DNA of 64,000 nucleotides from positions 62,001 to 126,000 of the forward strand of contig NZ_JADPKK010000023.1 in NCBI RefSeq assembly GCF_023073915.1, given 5' to 3'. The notes beneath the pieces are model-generated. The model made no database searches. It was not told where the DNA came from and saw nothing but the letters and a program-made list of their open reading frames with translations. The position numbers and the translations under genes are program-made. The stretch's first letter is position 1. The number at the start of each line of letters is the position of its first letter. This document shows, piece after piece, positions 1 through 8,409 of the stretch. The stretch comes from Bradyrhizobium sp. 149 (GTDB taxonomy: Bacteria > Pseudomonadota > Alphaproteobacteria > Rhizobiales > Xanthobacteraceae).

Positions 1-1
1 C

Positions 2-310
2 GGCCGGAGCGACGAAGTCATCAAATCACGTGGTGAGAAGGTCGCGCCCAAGGAAGTGGAGAGCGCTTTGCTGGACATTCCCGGTGTCAGCGAAGCGGCA
101 GTGGTTGGTGTTCCGGACGATGTGCTCGGCCACGCGATCAAGGCGTTCGTAGTCGTCGACCAGGTGCGACCGCTCGACGCTCAGCAGATTCAGCGGGAGT
201 GTCAGAAGCGCCTCGAGAGCTTCATGGTCCCGAAGTACATCGTTATCGTGCCGGAACTGGCGCGTACGGATACGGGCAAGATCAACAAGAGAGAGCTCAT
301 CAACGAATAG
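2..310 (+). CDS. Adenylate-forming acyl-CoA/aminoacyl ligase, C-terminal part (5' end outside window)
   Basis: The gene enters the window already open, and only about 102 C-terminal residues are visible. They read GRSDEVIKSRGEKVAPKEVE, the A8/hinge region of the ANL superfamily (acyl-CoA synthetases and NRPS adenylation domains). The mobile C-terminal subdomain follows, with the invariant A10 lysine motif near the end (RTDTGKINKREL). Such enzymes activate a carboxylate as an AMP ester and pass it to CoA or to a phosphopantetheine arm. The next gene, 50 nt downstream, is a free-standing acyl carrier protein, so loading of that carrier is the obvious inferred role. The substrate cannot be read because the pocket lies upstream of the window. 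Confidence 0.9.
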   Translation, partial: GRSDEVIKSRGEKVAPKEVESALLDIPGVSEAAVVGVPDDVLGHAIKAFVVVDQVRPLDAQQIQRECQKRLESFMVPKYIVIVPELARTDTGKINKRELINE

Positions 311-360
311 CTGTGGACCACCAATTGACGCACTGCTTTTTCAAATGGAGCACCAACGCA

Positions 361-639
361 ATGACACTGGTCTTGGCACCCGCCCGCTGCAAGGAGCAGA
401 TCCGCGCTTTTCTGACATCGAATTTCTACATCAGCGATATCGCGGCGCTGAACGACGATGCTTCCCTGCTCGACCAGGGGATCATCGATTCGACAGGAGT
501 GCTCGAGGTGGTTGGGTTCATCGAGATGACATTCGGCATCGCCATCGACGACAACGAGATCCTGCCCGAGAATCTCGATTCCATTCAGGGCATGGCACGT
601 TACATCGCCAGCAAGGTCAACTCGGCCGCCGATACCTGA
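361..639 (+). CDS. Free-standing acyl carrier protein
   Basis: The 92-residue protein has the size and helical pattern of an acyl/peptidyl carrier protein. The phosphopantetheine site is the serine in LLDQGIIDSTGVLEVV, a DS(T/L)-type motif at about residue 41, followed by an FIEMTFGI helix typical of carrier proteins. The ATG at 361 is preceded by a GGAG about 12 nt upstream. A longer reading from 199 would run through the preceding gene and is unlikely. It lies between an adenylate-forming ligase and sugar-nucleotide genes, which suggests it carries an acyl or aminoacyl group that is later placed on the glycan or its precursor. It could instead serve a separate small-molecule pathway; the donor substrate is unknown. 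Confidence 0.88.
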   Translation: MTLVLAPARCKEQIRAFLTSNFYISDIAALNDDASLLDQGIIDSTGVLEVVGFIEMTFGIAIDDNEILPENLDSIQGMARYIASKVNSAADT

Positions 640-970
640 CCTGCCGGCGAGCTTGGCAGCGAAAGGAAGCAAGCTATCCTGCGGCCCGATTGCGGCCTGG
701 CGCTCGGACTCACTGGGGCCGAGTGCGGCGCTTTCGCTGTTCCCGAACCTGCCCCTTCCGGATTAGTACCTCACTCACGGCGGAGCCCGGTTCCGGTTCT
801 TCCGGAGAGTACGCCTCACTGCACGACTGTGTGGACGACCCGGCAGCATTTTTCTGCCGTTCGATTCCAACGCTCTCATGCAAACGAACGAAGACGCAGG
901 CATGATTTGCTCCTACTTTTTTCCTGAGGAGCATATTCGAGCGCATTTTCTTGAGTACATGGAGGTTCAG
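640..970. other. Non-coding gap between ACP and nucleotidyltransferase genes
   Basis: No convincing reading frame fills this 331-bp gap. ORFs exist on both strands but are arginine/serine-rich and match no family I recognise. It may hold the promoter for the sugar-nucleotide genes, since a Shine-Dalgarno GGAGG sits at 961-965. No clear promoter consensus was seen. Confidence 0.4.
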
Positions 971-1687
971 ATGAAAGCGGTAGTTCAGTGCGGCGGCAGA
1001 GGAACTCGACTTCGTCCACATACGTCCATTTTGCCAAAACCTCTCATGCCCATCGGCGCCCGTCCCGTCCTCGAGCTCGTTCTCAAATGGTTGAGACGAA
1101 ACGGGATCGGAGAAGTCTTCGTCACCACCGGCTATCTCGGCCATCTGATCCGTAGCGTCTGTGGTGACGGCAGCCAGTGGAACATGCAGATCACCTACAC
1201 GCAGGAGCTCGAGCCGCTCGGCACGATCGGTCCGCTGTCATTGCTGCGAGAGCAACTCAATGAGCCTTTCCTGGTCCTCAACGGCGACGTCCTGACAGAC
1301 TTGAACCTGAACCAGCTGATTCACAATCACCGAAAATCCGATGGCAACATCACTATCGCGACCTCCGTTCGGAGCACGAAGATGGACTTCGGTGTGATTG
1401 ATGAAACCGATGGACGAGTGATTGGATTTCGCGAGAAGCCAGAGCTGACAAACCTCGTCAGCATGGGAATCTACTGCATGAATCCGGTCGTCCTTGAACG
1501 CATTCCGTCAGGCGTCCCCTTCGGATTCGACGACCTGATGTTCCAGATGCTCGAGGAAGAGGCCCGCGTCAACGTCTTCAAGCACACTGGTCTGTGGCTC
1601 GACATTGGCCGGGTCGAGGATTTCTTGAAAGCCCAGGACATTGCGTGGGACGAGCAATCGTCTGCATTCGCGACTGCAGCTGCGTGA
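971..1687 (+). CDS. Sugar-1-phosphate nucleotidyltransferase (NTP_transferase family)
   Basis: The protein opens with MKAVVQCGGRGTRLRPHTSI followed by PKPLMPIG, the nucleotide-binding signature of RmlA/GlmU/ManC-type enzymes. A second typical motif, FLVLNGDVLTDL, holds the metal-binding Asp at about residue 104. The start at 971 is chosen because GGAGG at 961-965 is correctly spaced; an upstream in-frame ATG at 959 overlaps that site. It is 238 residues long, the length of the catalytic domain alone, with no left-handed beta-helix acyltransferase. It should make an NDP-sugar for the aminotransferase and glycosyl transferases downstream. Which sugar and nucleotide are used cannot be told from sequence. 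Confidence 0.9.
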   Translation: MKAVVQCGGRGTRLRPHTSILPKPLMPIGARPVLELVLKWLRRNGIGEVFVTTGYLGHLIRSVCGDGSQWNMQITYTQELEPLGTIGPLSLLREQLNEPFLVLNGDVLTDLNLNQLIHNHRKSDGNITIATSVRSTKMDFGVIDETDGRVIGFREKPELTNLVSMGIYCMNPVVLERIPSGVPFGFDDLMFQMLEEEARVNVFKHTGLWLDIGRVEDFLKAQDIAWDEQSSAFATAAA

Positions 1688-1732
1688 CGGAGCGCCGCCC
1701 TTCGCATCGGGAATGAACGGGAAGAGGAACAC

Positions 1733-2872
1733 ATGCTGTTGGTATCAGAACCGGCCCTTGGAATTGACGAAAAGGAAGCTCTTGCTGCCGTGATCAATAG
1801 CGGCTGGATCACCATGGGGGATCGCGTACGGGAGTTCGAACAAACGTTTGCACGCATGCATGGCGCCGAGGACGCGGTCGCAGTCGGATCATGCACGGCC
1901 GCACTTCACCTCATCCTGCATGCGCTCGGAGTCGGCCCCGGCGATGAAGTCCTCGTTCCATCTCTCACGTTCGTTGCCACGGCCAATGCCGTGCTCTACG
2001 TCGGAGCACGACCCGTATTCGTCGATGTCCAGTCGGGGGGAGTTCCTCTCATGTCCGCGGCCGACGCGCTCCGCAAGTGCACCTCGCGGACGAAAGCGGT
2101 GATCCTGATGCATTTTGGGGGCTACATCGCTGACCGAGAGGAGTGGCAGGCCTTCGCTCGCAGCAAGGGTCTGCTCCTGATCGAGGACGCCGCGCATGCG
2201 CCCGGCGTCAAGGGGGTCGGCACGTTTGGCGATGCAGCCGCGTTTTCCTTCTACGGCAACAAGAACATGACGACTGCTGAAGGCGGCGCAATCATAACGC
2301 GTCACCGGATCTTGAACGACATGATCAAGCGCGCCAGGTCGCATGGTATGACCACCAACACGCGCCAGCGCCTCGTCAGCCGCAGCCCCGAATACGACGT
2401 GACGCTTCTTGGATTCAACTACCGCATGGACGAATTGCGCGCCGCGGTCGGCCTGGTGCAGCTCCGTAAGTTGCCGGGTTGGAACGACATCAGGCGGCAT
2501 CTGTCGCTGCACTATCGGCTGCGGCTCGCCGAGCGTTGCCCTTCGATCGTGGTGCCATTCAACGCGTCGTGGGTATCGGCCCACCATCTGATGCCCGTCG
2601 TTCTCCCTGTGGCAAGCGCGCGACAGCCCCTGATCGAGCACCTGAGCAAGCGCGGCATTCAGACGACCATTCACTATCCCCCGGTGCATCGGTTGACGTT
2701 CTACCAAGATCAATATCCCGGCATCAGCCTACCCAACACTGAGGATTTTTGCGGACGTGAGCTCACCTTGCCTCTCCATCCCGCGATGACTCCCGCCGAC
2801 GTCGATCACGTGGCAAACAGCCTCGCTGATGGACTTCGGGCAACCTGTCCCGCGGAGGTCGTACAGGCATGA
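1733..2872 (+). CDS. DegT/DnrJ/EryC1-family PLP-dependent sugar aminotransferase
   Basis: A 379-residue fold-type I aminotransferase of the sugar-aminotransferase family. The motif AFSFYGNKNMTTAEGGAI carries the PLP-binding lysine at about residue 177. GSCTAALHL (phosphate binding) and LIEDAAHAPG (Asp pairing with the pyridine nitrogen) are also present. These enzymes convert an NDP-4-keto or 3-keto sugar to the amino sugar using glutamate. The ATG has a GGAAGAGGA region just upstream. The stop overlaps the next start by 4 nt (ATGA at 2869-2872), so it is translationally coupled to the sugar transferase. The amino group it installs would be a natural acceptor for acyl or aminoacyl transfer from the carrier protein at the locus start; that link is inference. 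Confidence 0.92.
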   Translation: MLLVSEPALGIDEKEALAAVINSGWITMGDRVREFEQTFARMHGAEDAVAVGSCTAALHLILHALGVGPGDEVLVPSLTFVATANAVLYVGARPVFVDVQSGGVPLMSAADALRKCTSRTKAVILMHFGGYIADREEWQAFARSKGLLLIEDAAHAPGVKGVGTFGDAAAFSFYGNKNMTTAEGGAIITRHRILNDMIKRARSHGMTTNTRQRLVSRSPEYDVTLLGFNYRMDELRAAVGLVQLRKLPGWNDIRRHLSLHYRLRLAERCPSIVVPFNASWVSAHHLMPVVLPVASARQPLIEHLSKRGIQTTIHYPPVHRLTFYQDQYPGISLPNTEDFCGRELTLPLHPAMTPADVDHVANSLADGLRATCPAEVVQA

Positions 2873-3606
2873 GCGAAACGGTCAATACGGGATGCGTTCG
2901 GCCGGCAGCTCCGGCCCTGCGTTTGCGGCGCCTCGTCGATGTCCTCTGTGCTGGGATGGCCATAATGGCCTCGCTGCCAGTCCTGTTAGTTATTGCGCTT
3001 GCAGTCTGGATCGAAGGCGGGCGACCGATACTGTTTTCGCAACTTCGTCTCGGGCTGAACGGGTCGCCGTTCCGCATGTACAAGTTCAGGAAGTTCAGAG
3101 CCGATTGCGACGATCGCGGAAGTCCGCTCACGATGGTGAATGACCACCGCATGACGACGATCGGGGGGCTGCTGGCTTCATTCAAGCTGGATGAGCTACC
3201 TCAGCTTTGGAACATCCTGCGGGGTGACATGTCTTTTGTCGGCCCCCGACCTGAGACCCTGGTATTTGCCGACTGTTTCAGGGACGGGTTCGAAAAGATT
3301 CTGGAGCACCGGCCAGGCCTCGTCGGGCCATGCCAGGTTCTCTTCCGGCATGAAAATACGCTGTTCCCGCCGGACGGCAATGTGGCGGAATTCTATCGGG
3401 AGGTTCTGTTTCCCGCCAAGGCGAAAATCGACCTGGCATACTATACCAATCGGACCATCACGTCCGATCTCCGATGGATCGTTCAGGCCGCCTGGATCGC
3501 CGTGGGGGAGCCGCTTCTCAACCGCATGCGAAGACCCCGACCGGACGCCCAGAGCGGCATAGCGCCAACTGGCGCATCTGTCGGTGCGAACTTATTTCAA
3601 AAGTAG
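2869..3606 (+). CDS. Bacterial sugar transferase (undecaprenyl-phosphate phosphoglycosyl transferase, PglC/ExoY type)
   Basis: The 245-residue protein has one hydrophobic segment (residues about 24-43) and then the conserved monotopic phosphoglycosyl transferase core. FSQLRLGLNGSPFRMYKFR is the catalytic motif region, and LDELPQLWNILRGDMSFVG followed by PRPE is the family hallmark. It transfers a sugar-1-phosphate from an NDP-sugar to undecaprenyl phosphate at the inner membrane, starting the repeat unit. It is coupled by a 4-nt overlap to the aminotransferase gene, suggesting its substrate is the amino sugar made there. It lacks the multi-spanning N-terminus of WcaJ/WbaP enzymes, so it resembles the short ExoY/PglC class. 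Confidence 0.94.
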   Translation: MSETVNTGCVRPAAPALRLRRLVDVLCAGMAIMASLPVLLVIALAVWIEGGRPILFSQLRLGLNGSPFRMYKFRKFRADCDDRGSPLTMVNDHRMTTIGGLLASFKLDELPQLWNILRGDMSFVGPRPETLVFADCFRDGFEKILEHRPGLVGPCQVLFRHENTLFPPDGNVAEFYREVLFPAKAKIDLAYYTNRTITSDLRWIVQAAWIAVGEPLLNRMRRPRPDAQSGIAPTGASVGANLFQK

Positions 3607-3618
3607 ACGGGTGCTCAA

Positions 3619-4659
3619 ATGGCGAATGAAAAACGAACTGTGCTTCTGGTAGGTGGTGCTGGTTACGTAGGCTCCGTGATCACGGGCCATCTCCTGAAAA
3701 AGGGTTGGCACGTCCGCTGCCTGGATCAGCTCATCTATAAGAACGAGAGCTGTGCATGGCCCTATCTGAGCGTTCCGCAATACGAGTTCATGCAAGGCGA
3801 TATTCGCGATCCGCGTTTCGCCGCTGAAGCATTGAAGGGCGTGGATGACGTCGTTATCCTGGCTGGGCTGGTGGGCGACCCGATCACGAGCAAGTACCCG
3901 GGCGAAAGTCACGCCATCAATCGGAATGGCGTCGCGTCTTTCATCGATGCGATGCAGCACCATCCGGTCGATCGGCTCATCTTTGTGTCCACCTGCTCGA
4001 ACTATGGGCTAGTGGAAGAAGACAAGGCCGTCGACGAGAATTACCCGCTCGCGCCACTTTCCCTCTACGCCAAGCACAAGGTGGAGATGGAGCAGAAGAT
4101 CCTGGGTCTCAAGGGAAAGGCCGGATTCCATCCAACGGTTCTCCGCTTTGCAACCGCTTTTGGTCTTTCCTCGCGAATGCGCTTCGATCTCACGGTGAAC
4201 GAATTTGTGCGTGAACTCCATCTGGGAAAAGAGCTGCTGGTATTCGATCCCAAGACTTGGCGTCCCTACTGCCATGTTCGTGATTTTGCCCGCGCGATCG
4301 AGCAAGTGCTCCGCGCGCCCGTCGACAAGGTCGCCTTCGAAGTCTTCAATGTGGGCTGCGAGGAAAACAACTTCACCAAGCTGATGGTCGTCGAGGAGAT
4401 CATGAGGTACATTCCGCGATCGAAAGTGACGTATCAGGAGCGTGGTGCCGATCCCCGGAATTACCGCGTGAATTTCGACAAGATCCGTCGGGTACTCAAT
4501 TTCACCCCTGAAATCAGCGTTCAGCAAGGGATCAGCGAAATCCTCGCTGCCCTGAGCCAAGGCTTGTTCGACCACGTCGAAGAGCAGAGGCACTTCTTCG
4601 GAAACTACGAGATCTTTCTTCCAGCGGCCCGGGTGGCGGATTTGAAGCGGGCCGGCTGA
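3619..4659 (+). CDS. NAD-dependent sugar epimerase/dehydratase (extended SDR)
   Basis: A 346-residue extended short-chain dehydrogenase. The Rossmann motif GGAGYVGSVI lies at residues about 12-21, and the catalytic YAKHK (Tyr ~150, Lys ~154) follows a conserved STCSNYG strand. Family members epimerise, dehydrate or reduce NDP-sugars. It sits 12 nt after the sugar transferase gene, in the same orientation and operon. It probably supplies or modifies the NDP-sugar used by this locus, either as the 4,6-dehydratase producing the keto sugar for the DegT aminotransferase or as an epimerase. Motifs alone cannot decide between these. Confidence 0.9.
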   Translation: MANEKRTVLLVGGAGYVGSVITGHLLKKGWHVRCLDQLIYKNESCAWPYLSVPQYEFMQGDIRDPRFAAEALKGVDDVVILAGLVGDPITSKYPGESHAINRNGVASFIDAMQHHPVDRLIFVSTCSNYGLVEEDKAVDENYPLAPLSLYAKHKVEMEQKILGLKGKAGFHPTVLRFATAFGLSSRMRFDLTVNEFVRELHLGKELLVFDPKTWRPYCHVRDFARAIEQVLRAPVDKVAFEVFNVGCEENNFTKLMVVEEIMRYIPRSKVTYQERGADPRNYRVNFDKIRRVLNFTPEISVQQGISEILAALSQGLFDHVEEQRHFFGNYEIFLPAARVADLKRAG

Positions 4660-4726
4660 GAAGGATCCTCCAGCGGTATCCCTAAATCGCGAGCGGCGAA
4701 GGCTCGGTTGTATCGGGAGTTCGTCC

Positions 4727-5998
4727 ATGAAGCGCAAGAAGCAAGGCCGGTCCTGTTCCCACCACCTGCTGGGTCGATGCGCGGCAGTTCTGTTTTTCGC
4801 GACAAGCGGGCTATCCATTGCCGCGCCATACAAGCTCGGACCGGGTGATACCATCGAGATTTCCATCGGCGGCCTCCCCGATCAACGCAACCGCACGCAG
4901 ATCCAGATCGACGGCACGATCCCGCTTCCGGGAGGTGGGACGGTAGAGGTTGCGGGCCTGACCCCGGCGCAGATGCAGAACCGCATCGAGACGCTGCTAC
5001 AGGCACGGATACTGCGCCAACGCCTGACCGACGGACGCGACCAGGCATTTGTGGTCAAGCCCGGCGACGTCATGGCAAGCGTCGTGGAGTATCGGCCGGT
5101 CTATGTTTCCGGCGATGTGCTCACCCCCGGACAGCAGACCTATCGGGCTTCAATGACCGTGCGCCAGGCCGTGGCAGTAGCCGGCGGCTTCAGCCTGTTA
5201 CGATCGCGTGGCATGCAACCCGGCGCCACCGACCCTGTGGATCTTGTACGGGACTACCAGTCTCTCGCCACCGAATACACCAAGGAGTATTTCCATATCG
5301 TCCGAGCCGGCGCGGAGCTTGATGGCCGCGACACGTTCGACGCGACACCTCCAAGCGACATTTCGCTGCCTGCGAGCGTGATCGGTTCGGTCGTTCAGTC
5401 TGAGAGGGACTCTCTGAAGACCTCGCAAAGCGACTACCGCACAGAACAACGCTTTCTGGACGACGCCGTAAAGCAGACGGACGCGCAGTTCGCTACGCTC
5501 AAGAAGCAACAGGAAGGTGAAGAGAAGGGAGTGCAGGCCGACGAGGAGGAGCTCGAGCGGGTCATGAAGGCGTTCGGCTCCGGCCTGCTGGCAAGTCCTC
5601 GCGTCAGCGAAAGCCGGCGCGCCCTGCTGCTGTCGTCGACGCGACGCCTCCAGACGAGCGTCGAACTCATGCGACTCCAGCGTCAGCGTGAGGACTTCCT
5701 GCGGCAGGCGGGACGTGTCAGCAGCCAGCGCACGATCAATCTGCTCAGGGAGCAGAAGGACTCGAATGTTCGATTGGCGGATTTGCGCGTGAGAATGCAG
5801 GCGCTCAGTCAAAAACTGCAGCCGATCGGCGGCTCCGGTGCCATCCCCGTCAATTCAGGCGAGCTCAATCCCGACGTGGTCGTCGTGCGGCGGCTCGGTC
5901 AACAGTGGGACAGGATACCCGCATCCGTCGACTTCGACGTGGAGCCCGGCGACGTGATCGAAGTCACATTGCGTCCCGCGGCGACCTTCTCGAACTGA
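4727..5998 (+). CDS. Polysaccharide biosynthesis/export protein (Wza-like, SLBB domain)
   Basis: The protein starts with a basic stretch and hydrophobic core (LLGRCAAVLFFATSGLSIAA), a likely Sec signal peptide. YKLGPGDTIEISIGG then begins the polysaccharide export (PES) domain. An SLBB-like segment follows (RPVYVSGDVLTPGQQTYRAS), then a long charged helical region of about residues 220-370 that is probably coiled coil. A second export-type motif (VEPGDVIEVTLRP) stands near the C-terminus. No lipobox cysteine is obvious. A GGGAG precedes the ATG. It should form the periplasmic/outer-membrane export channel for the glycan, working with the Wzz/kinase-like protein at 11666. The long helical insertion makes it larger than the minimal family and resembles rhizobial ExoF-type proteins. 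Confidence 0.9.
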   Translation: MKRKKQGRSCSHHLLGRCAAVLFFATSGLSIAAPYKLGPGDTIEISIGGLPDQRNRTQIQIDGTIPLPGGGTVEVAGLTPAQMQNRIETLLQARILRQRLTDGRDQAFVVKPGDVMASVVEYRPVYVSGDVLTPGQQTYRASMTVRQAVAVAGGFSLLRSRGMQPGATDPVDLVRDYQSLATEYTKEYFHIVRAGAELDGRDTFDATPPSDISLPASVIGSVVQSERDSLKTSQSDYRTEQRFLDDAVKQTDAQFATLKKQQEGEEKGVQADEEELERVMKAFGSGLLASPRVSESRRALLLSSTRRLQTSVELMRLQRQREDFLRQAGRVSSQRTINLLREQKDSNVRLADLRVRMQALSQKLQPIGGSGAIPVNSGELNPDVVVVRRLGQQWDRIPASVDFDVEPGDVIEVTLRPAATFSN

Positions 5999-6088
5999 CC
6001 CCGGGCAGAGGTACCCCCTTCAGAGTAAACAGGGCGCTCCTTCCGGAGTAGCTTCGGCGTACCACCATGGCTGCTCCCGCGAGGCTTA

Positions 6089-6130
6089 AACCCGCCTTGC
6101 TACCCCTTCAACCCGCCTTGCTACCTCTTC
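6089..6130. repeat. 21-bp tandem direct repeat, two copies
   Basis: Two adjacent copies of a 21-bp unit (6089-6109 and 6110-6130), beginning AACCCGCCTTGCTACC, differ at one base. They lie in the 288-bp gap between the Wza-like gene and the LuxR-type regulator gene. This is a possible operator with two sites, but no function is shown by sequence. Confidence 0.7.
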
Positions 6131-6286
6131 GTTGATCACGCCGGGCCGATACCCGGAAGACTCGGCGACTTTTAAGCCCTCTGACCGCTGCGGGGTTACC
6201 CCCCATTCAACGTTTACAGGCTCGGCAGAAGTTTGGAATCTTTGCGGCTCGTTCACTCCATCGGGTCAGCGCGGCCGGGGGATAAA

Positions 6287-6955
6287 ATGTTGAACTCAAG
6301 CCAAGCATTGCCACGGACTACCATTGCTCTGCAGCCTCATTCTTCTTCTTCCGAATCGATATTCAATCTTTCTAATCCTGTGTCATCTGCTCACTCTGAA
6401 GCCCAGCCCCCCAAGCAGGACGGCTTGCGCGGGGTGCTCGCGCGGATCGGCTGCGGACAGGTCTTGCTCAGACGTGGCAAGGTCATCGAACTCAGTCCGG
6501 CCGGCCGCGCAATATTGGAACGCGAAGCGCGCGTCGATGCGAGCCACGAAACGCTCTATGGCGCCGTCAAGCAACTGGTCCACCGCGCAGGCGCGCAGTT
6601 TCCGGCGGGCTCGACATCCTGGTTGGCGACATCCACCAAGGACGGCTTTACCGCGCTGATCAACCAAGTCGCGAACGCATGGTCCGACGAGACCATCGCA
6701 TTGATCCTGCTGGATCTCGACGCGCATCCGGAGCCTTCGCCGCGGACGCTGCAGCGGCTGTTTGGATTCACCGCTGCCGAAACCCAGCTTGCTCTTGAGC
6801 TGGCGCGAGGCAACAACGTGATCGACATTGCTCGTGCGCGACGATTAAGTCGAACGACAGTACGCTCCCAATTGGCTTCCCTGTTTGTCAAGACACAGAC
6901 ACGCCGGCAAGCCGACCTGATCGCGTTGCTGGGCCGCCTCGCTGTCCTGCCCTAG
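6287..6955 (+). CDS. LuxR-family transcriptional regulator (short form)
   Basis: The C-terminal 65 residues form a GerE/LuxR-type helix-turn-helix: FGFTAAETQLALELARGNN, then IARARRLSRTTVRSQLASLF. The ATG at 6287 follows a GGGG run and is favoured; an upstream in-frame TTG at 6233 would add 18 residues. The N-terminal part (about 150 residues) looks like the second half of the sensory region of larger relatives. For example, LLRRGKVIELSPAGRAILER corresponds to the segment just before the helix-turn-helix in the 394-residue LuxR protein encoded at 43263-44447. It may therefore be a naturally short or truncated regulator. Its position inside the polysaccharide locus suggests it controls that locus, but the ligand is unknown. 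Confidence 0.85.
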   Translation: MLNSSQALPRTTIALQPHSSSSESIFNLSNPVSSAHSEAQPPKQDGLRGVLARIGCGQVLLRRGKVIELSPAGRAILEREARVDASHETLYGAVKQLVHRAGAQFPAGSTSWLATSTKDGFTALINQVANAWSDETIALILLDLDAHPEPSPRTLQRLFGFTAAETQLALELARGNNVIDIARARRLSRTTVRSQLASLFVKTQTRRQADLIALLGRLAVLP

Positions 6956-7221
6956 CGCGAACGGGGGACACGGTGTCGCGCAATCTCGAACACTCTTACA
7001 CCGACGTGGTTCGGCGTTCGACAAAATGCACTCACGCCGCGTCGTCTCTTCAGCCCTGTTCGAGCTCCTCCGCCCACCGCTCACTTCCGCTGTCATGCGA
7101 ATGAATGAAGACAGGCCGCGGCCACGTCTTAACCTGATCCTGTCAAACTTTCGCCGGGAAGACCGAGGGCTTACAAGATTAACATCTTGGCGGGATTGCT
7201 CAAAGGCTGGGAGGAACCAAC

Positions 7222-8409
7222 ATGGCGCTGCGCCTGCTTTGCGTAGGAGGCGAGGATCACGCTCTGCGCATTCCGTTCCTGGCGGCTCTGCAGAGCCGCG
7301 GCCTGCGGGTGAGCGCGGCAGGCACTGGTGCAGGATCGGCATTCGCGAAGGCCGGGATCCCGTATCATCAATATCAGTTCGACAGATTTGGCGTGGGCTT
7401 TGCCGATCACGCAGCCATGGGCCAGCTGGCGCGGCTCGTGAAGAGCGCCTCGCCCGATGTGATCCAGACGTTTGATACCAAGCCCAACCTTTTTGCGCCG
7501 CTGGCGCTTCGCGGCTCCGTCCCCGTCGTGCGCACGATCAACGGAATGGGATGGGTATTCTCATCGACAGAACTGAAAGCCTTGGCCTTCCGCCCCGTCT
7601 ATCTAGCGATGCAACGCCTGGCTGCTTGCTGGACCGCAGCGACGGTTTTCCAGAACAAGGCCGACAGCAGTTTCTTTCAACGGCACCGCCTGCTTGGAAA
7701 GAGCTCATCTGTCATCATCGGAAGCTCGGGGATCGATGTCGGCGCCTTCGAGGCCGCGCAAGCGCGGACGACCTCGCCTGCCGAGCTACGCGCCGAATTC
7801 GGGTTGGGCGACGCCGAGATTGTCCTTACCGTAAGCCGATTAACTTTACAAAAGGGAATCACAACGCTCCTCGAAGCAGCGAAGCTCGTGCATGAGGTCC
7901 GCCCGAAGGTCCGCTTTTTGCTCGTCGGCCCGCGCGAAAGCGAGGGCCCGTTCGCTGTAGCTCAGGCGCTGATCGAGGCGCACGCACCATACGTGATTGC
8001 GACCGGCGCAAGATCCGATATTCCCGCACTTCTGCGTGTCGCGAAGCTCTTTGCTTTTCCGACCGAATATCGCGAAGGCATTCCCCGTGTTCTATTGGAA
8101 GCCGGATTGGCCGGCGTGCCAATCGTAGCCTCCCGCATGCCAGGGTGTGATGACGTGGTCCGCGAGGAGTGGAACGGCAAACTTGTACCCCCGCGCGACC
8201 CGCGCGCGCTCGCGGCCTCAATTCTCGAGCTTCTTCAGGATTCCGCGCGTGCAGAGATGATGGGGCAACGCTCGATCAATGTTGTGCGCAAGGAGTTCGA
8301 CCTAAACGTCGTCGCCGATCGCTATGAAGAGCTTTACACGCGGCTGCATTCCCACAGCCATGCCAGTGGCTGGCAGGCTGCGGCGCACAGCATCAGTGAG
8401 ATACGATGA
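7222..8409 (+). CDS. Family 4 glycosyltransferase (GT-B fold)
   Basis: A 395-residue GT4-like protein. The N-terminal lobe contains CVGGEDHALRIPFLAALQSR and PDVIQTFDTKPN. The C-terminal lobe carries VLTVSRLTLQKGITTLLEAA and the nucleotide-sugar EX7E region PTEYREGIPRVLLEAGLAGVPIV. These enzymes add a sugar from an NDP donor to the undecaprenyl-linked acceptor on the cytoplasmic face. A GGGAGG precedes the ATG. The stop overlaps the next gene by 4 nt (ATGA). It is the only clear glycosyltransferase visible besides the initiating enzyme, so further transferases for a longer repeat unit would have to be encoded upstream of the window or elsewhere. Confidence 0.92.
   Translation: MALRLLCVGGEDHALRIPFLAALQSRGLRVSAAGTGAGSAFAKAGIPYHQYQFDRFGVGFADHAAMGQLARLVKSASPDVIQTFDTKPNLFAPLALRGSVPVVRTINGMGWVFSSTELKALAFRPVYLAMQRLAACWTAATVFQNKADSSFFQRHRLLGKSSSVIIGSSGIDVGAFEAAQARTTSPAELRAEFGLGDAEIVLTVSRLTLQKGITTLLEAAKLVHEVRPKVRFLLVGPRESEGPFAVAQALIEAHAPYVIATGARSDIPALLRVAKLFAFPTEYREGIPRVLLEAGLAGVPIVASRMPGCDDVVREEWNGKLVPPRDPRALAASILELLQDSARAEMMGQRSINVVRKEFDLNVVADRYEELYTRLHSHSHASGWQAAAHSISEIR

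Noticed and set aside
1889..2713. 274-codon - strand frame under the aminotransferase gene
   Set aside because: The + strand aminotransferase carries all family motifs; the antisense frame is a high-GC shadow.
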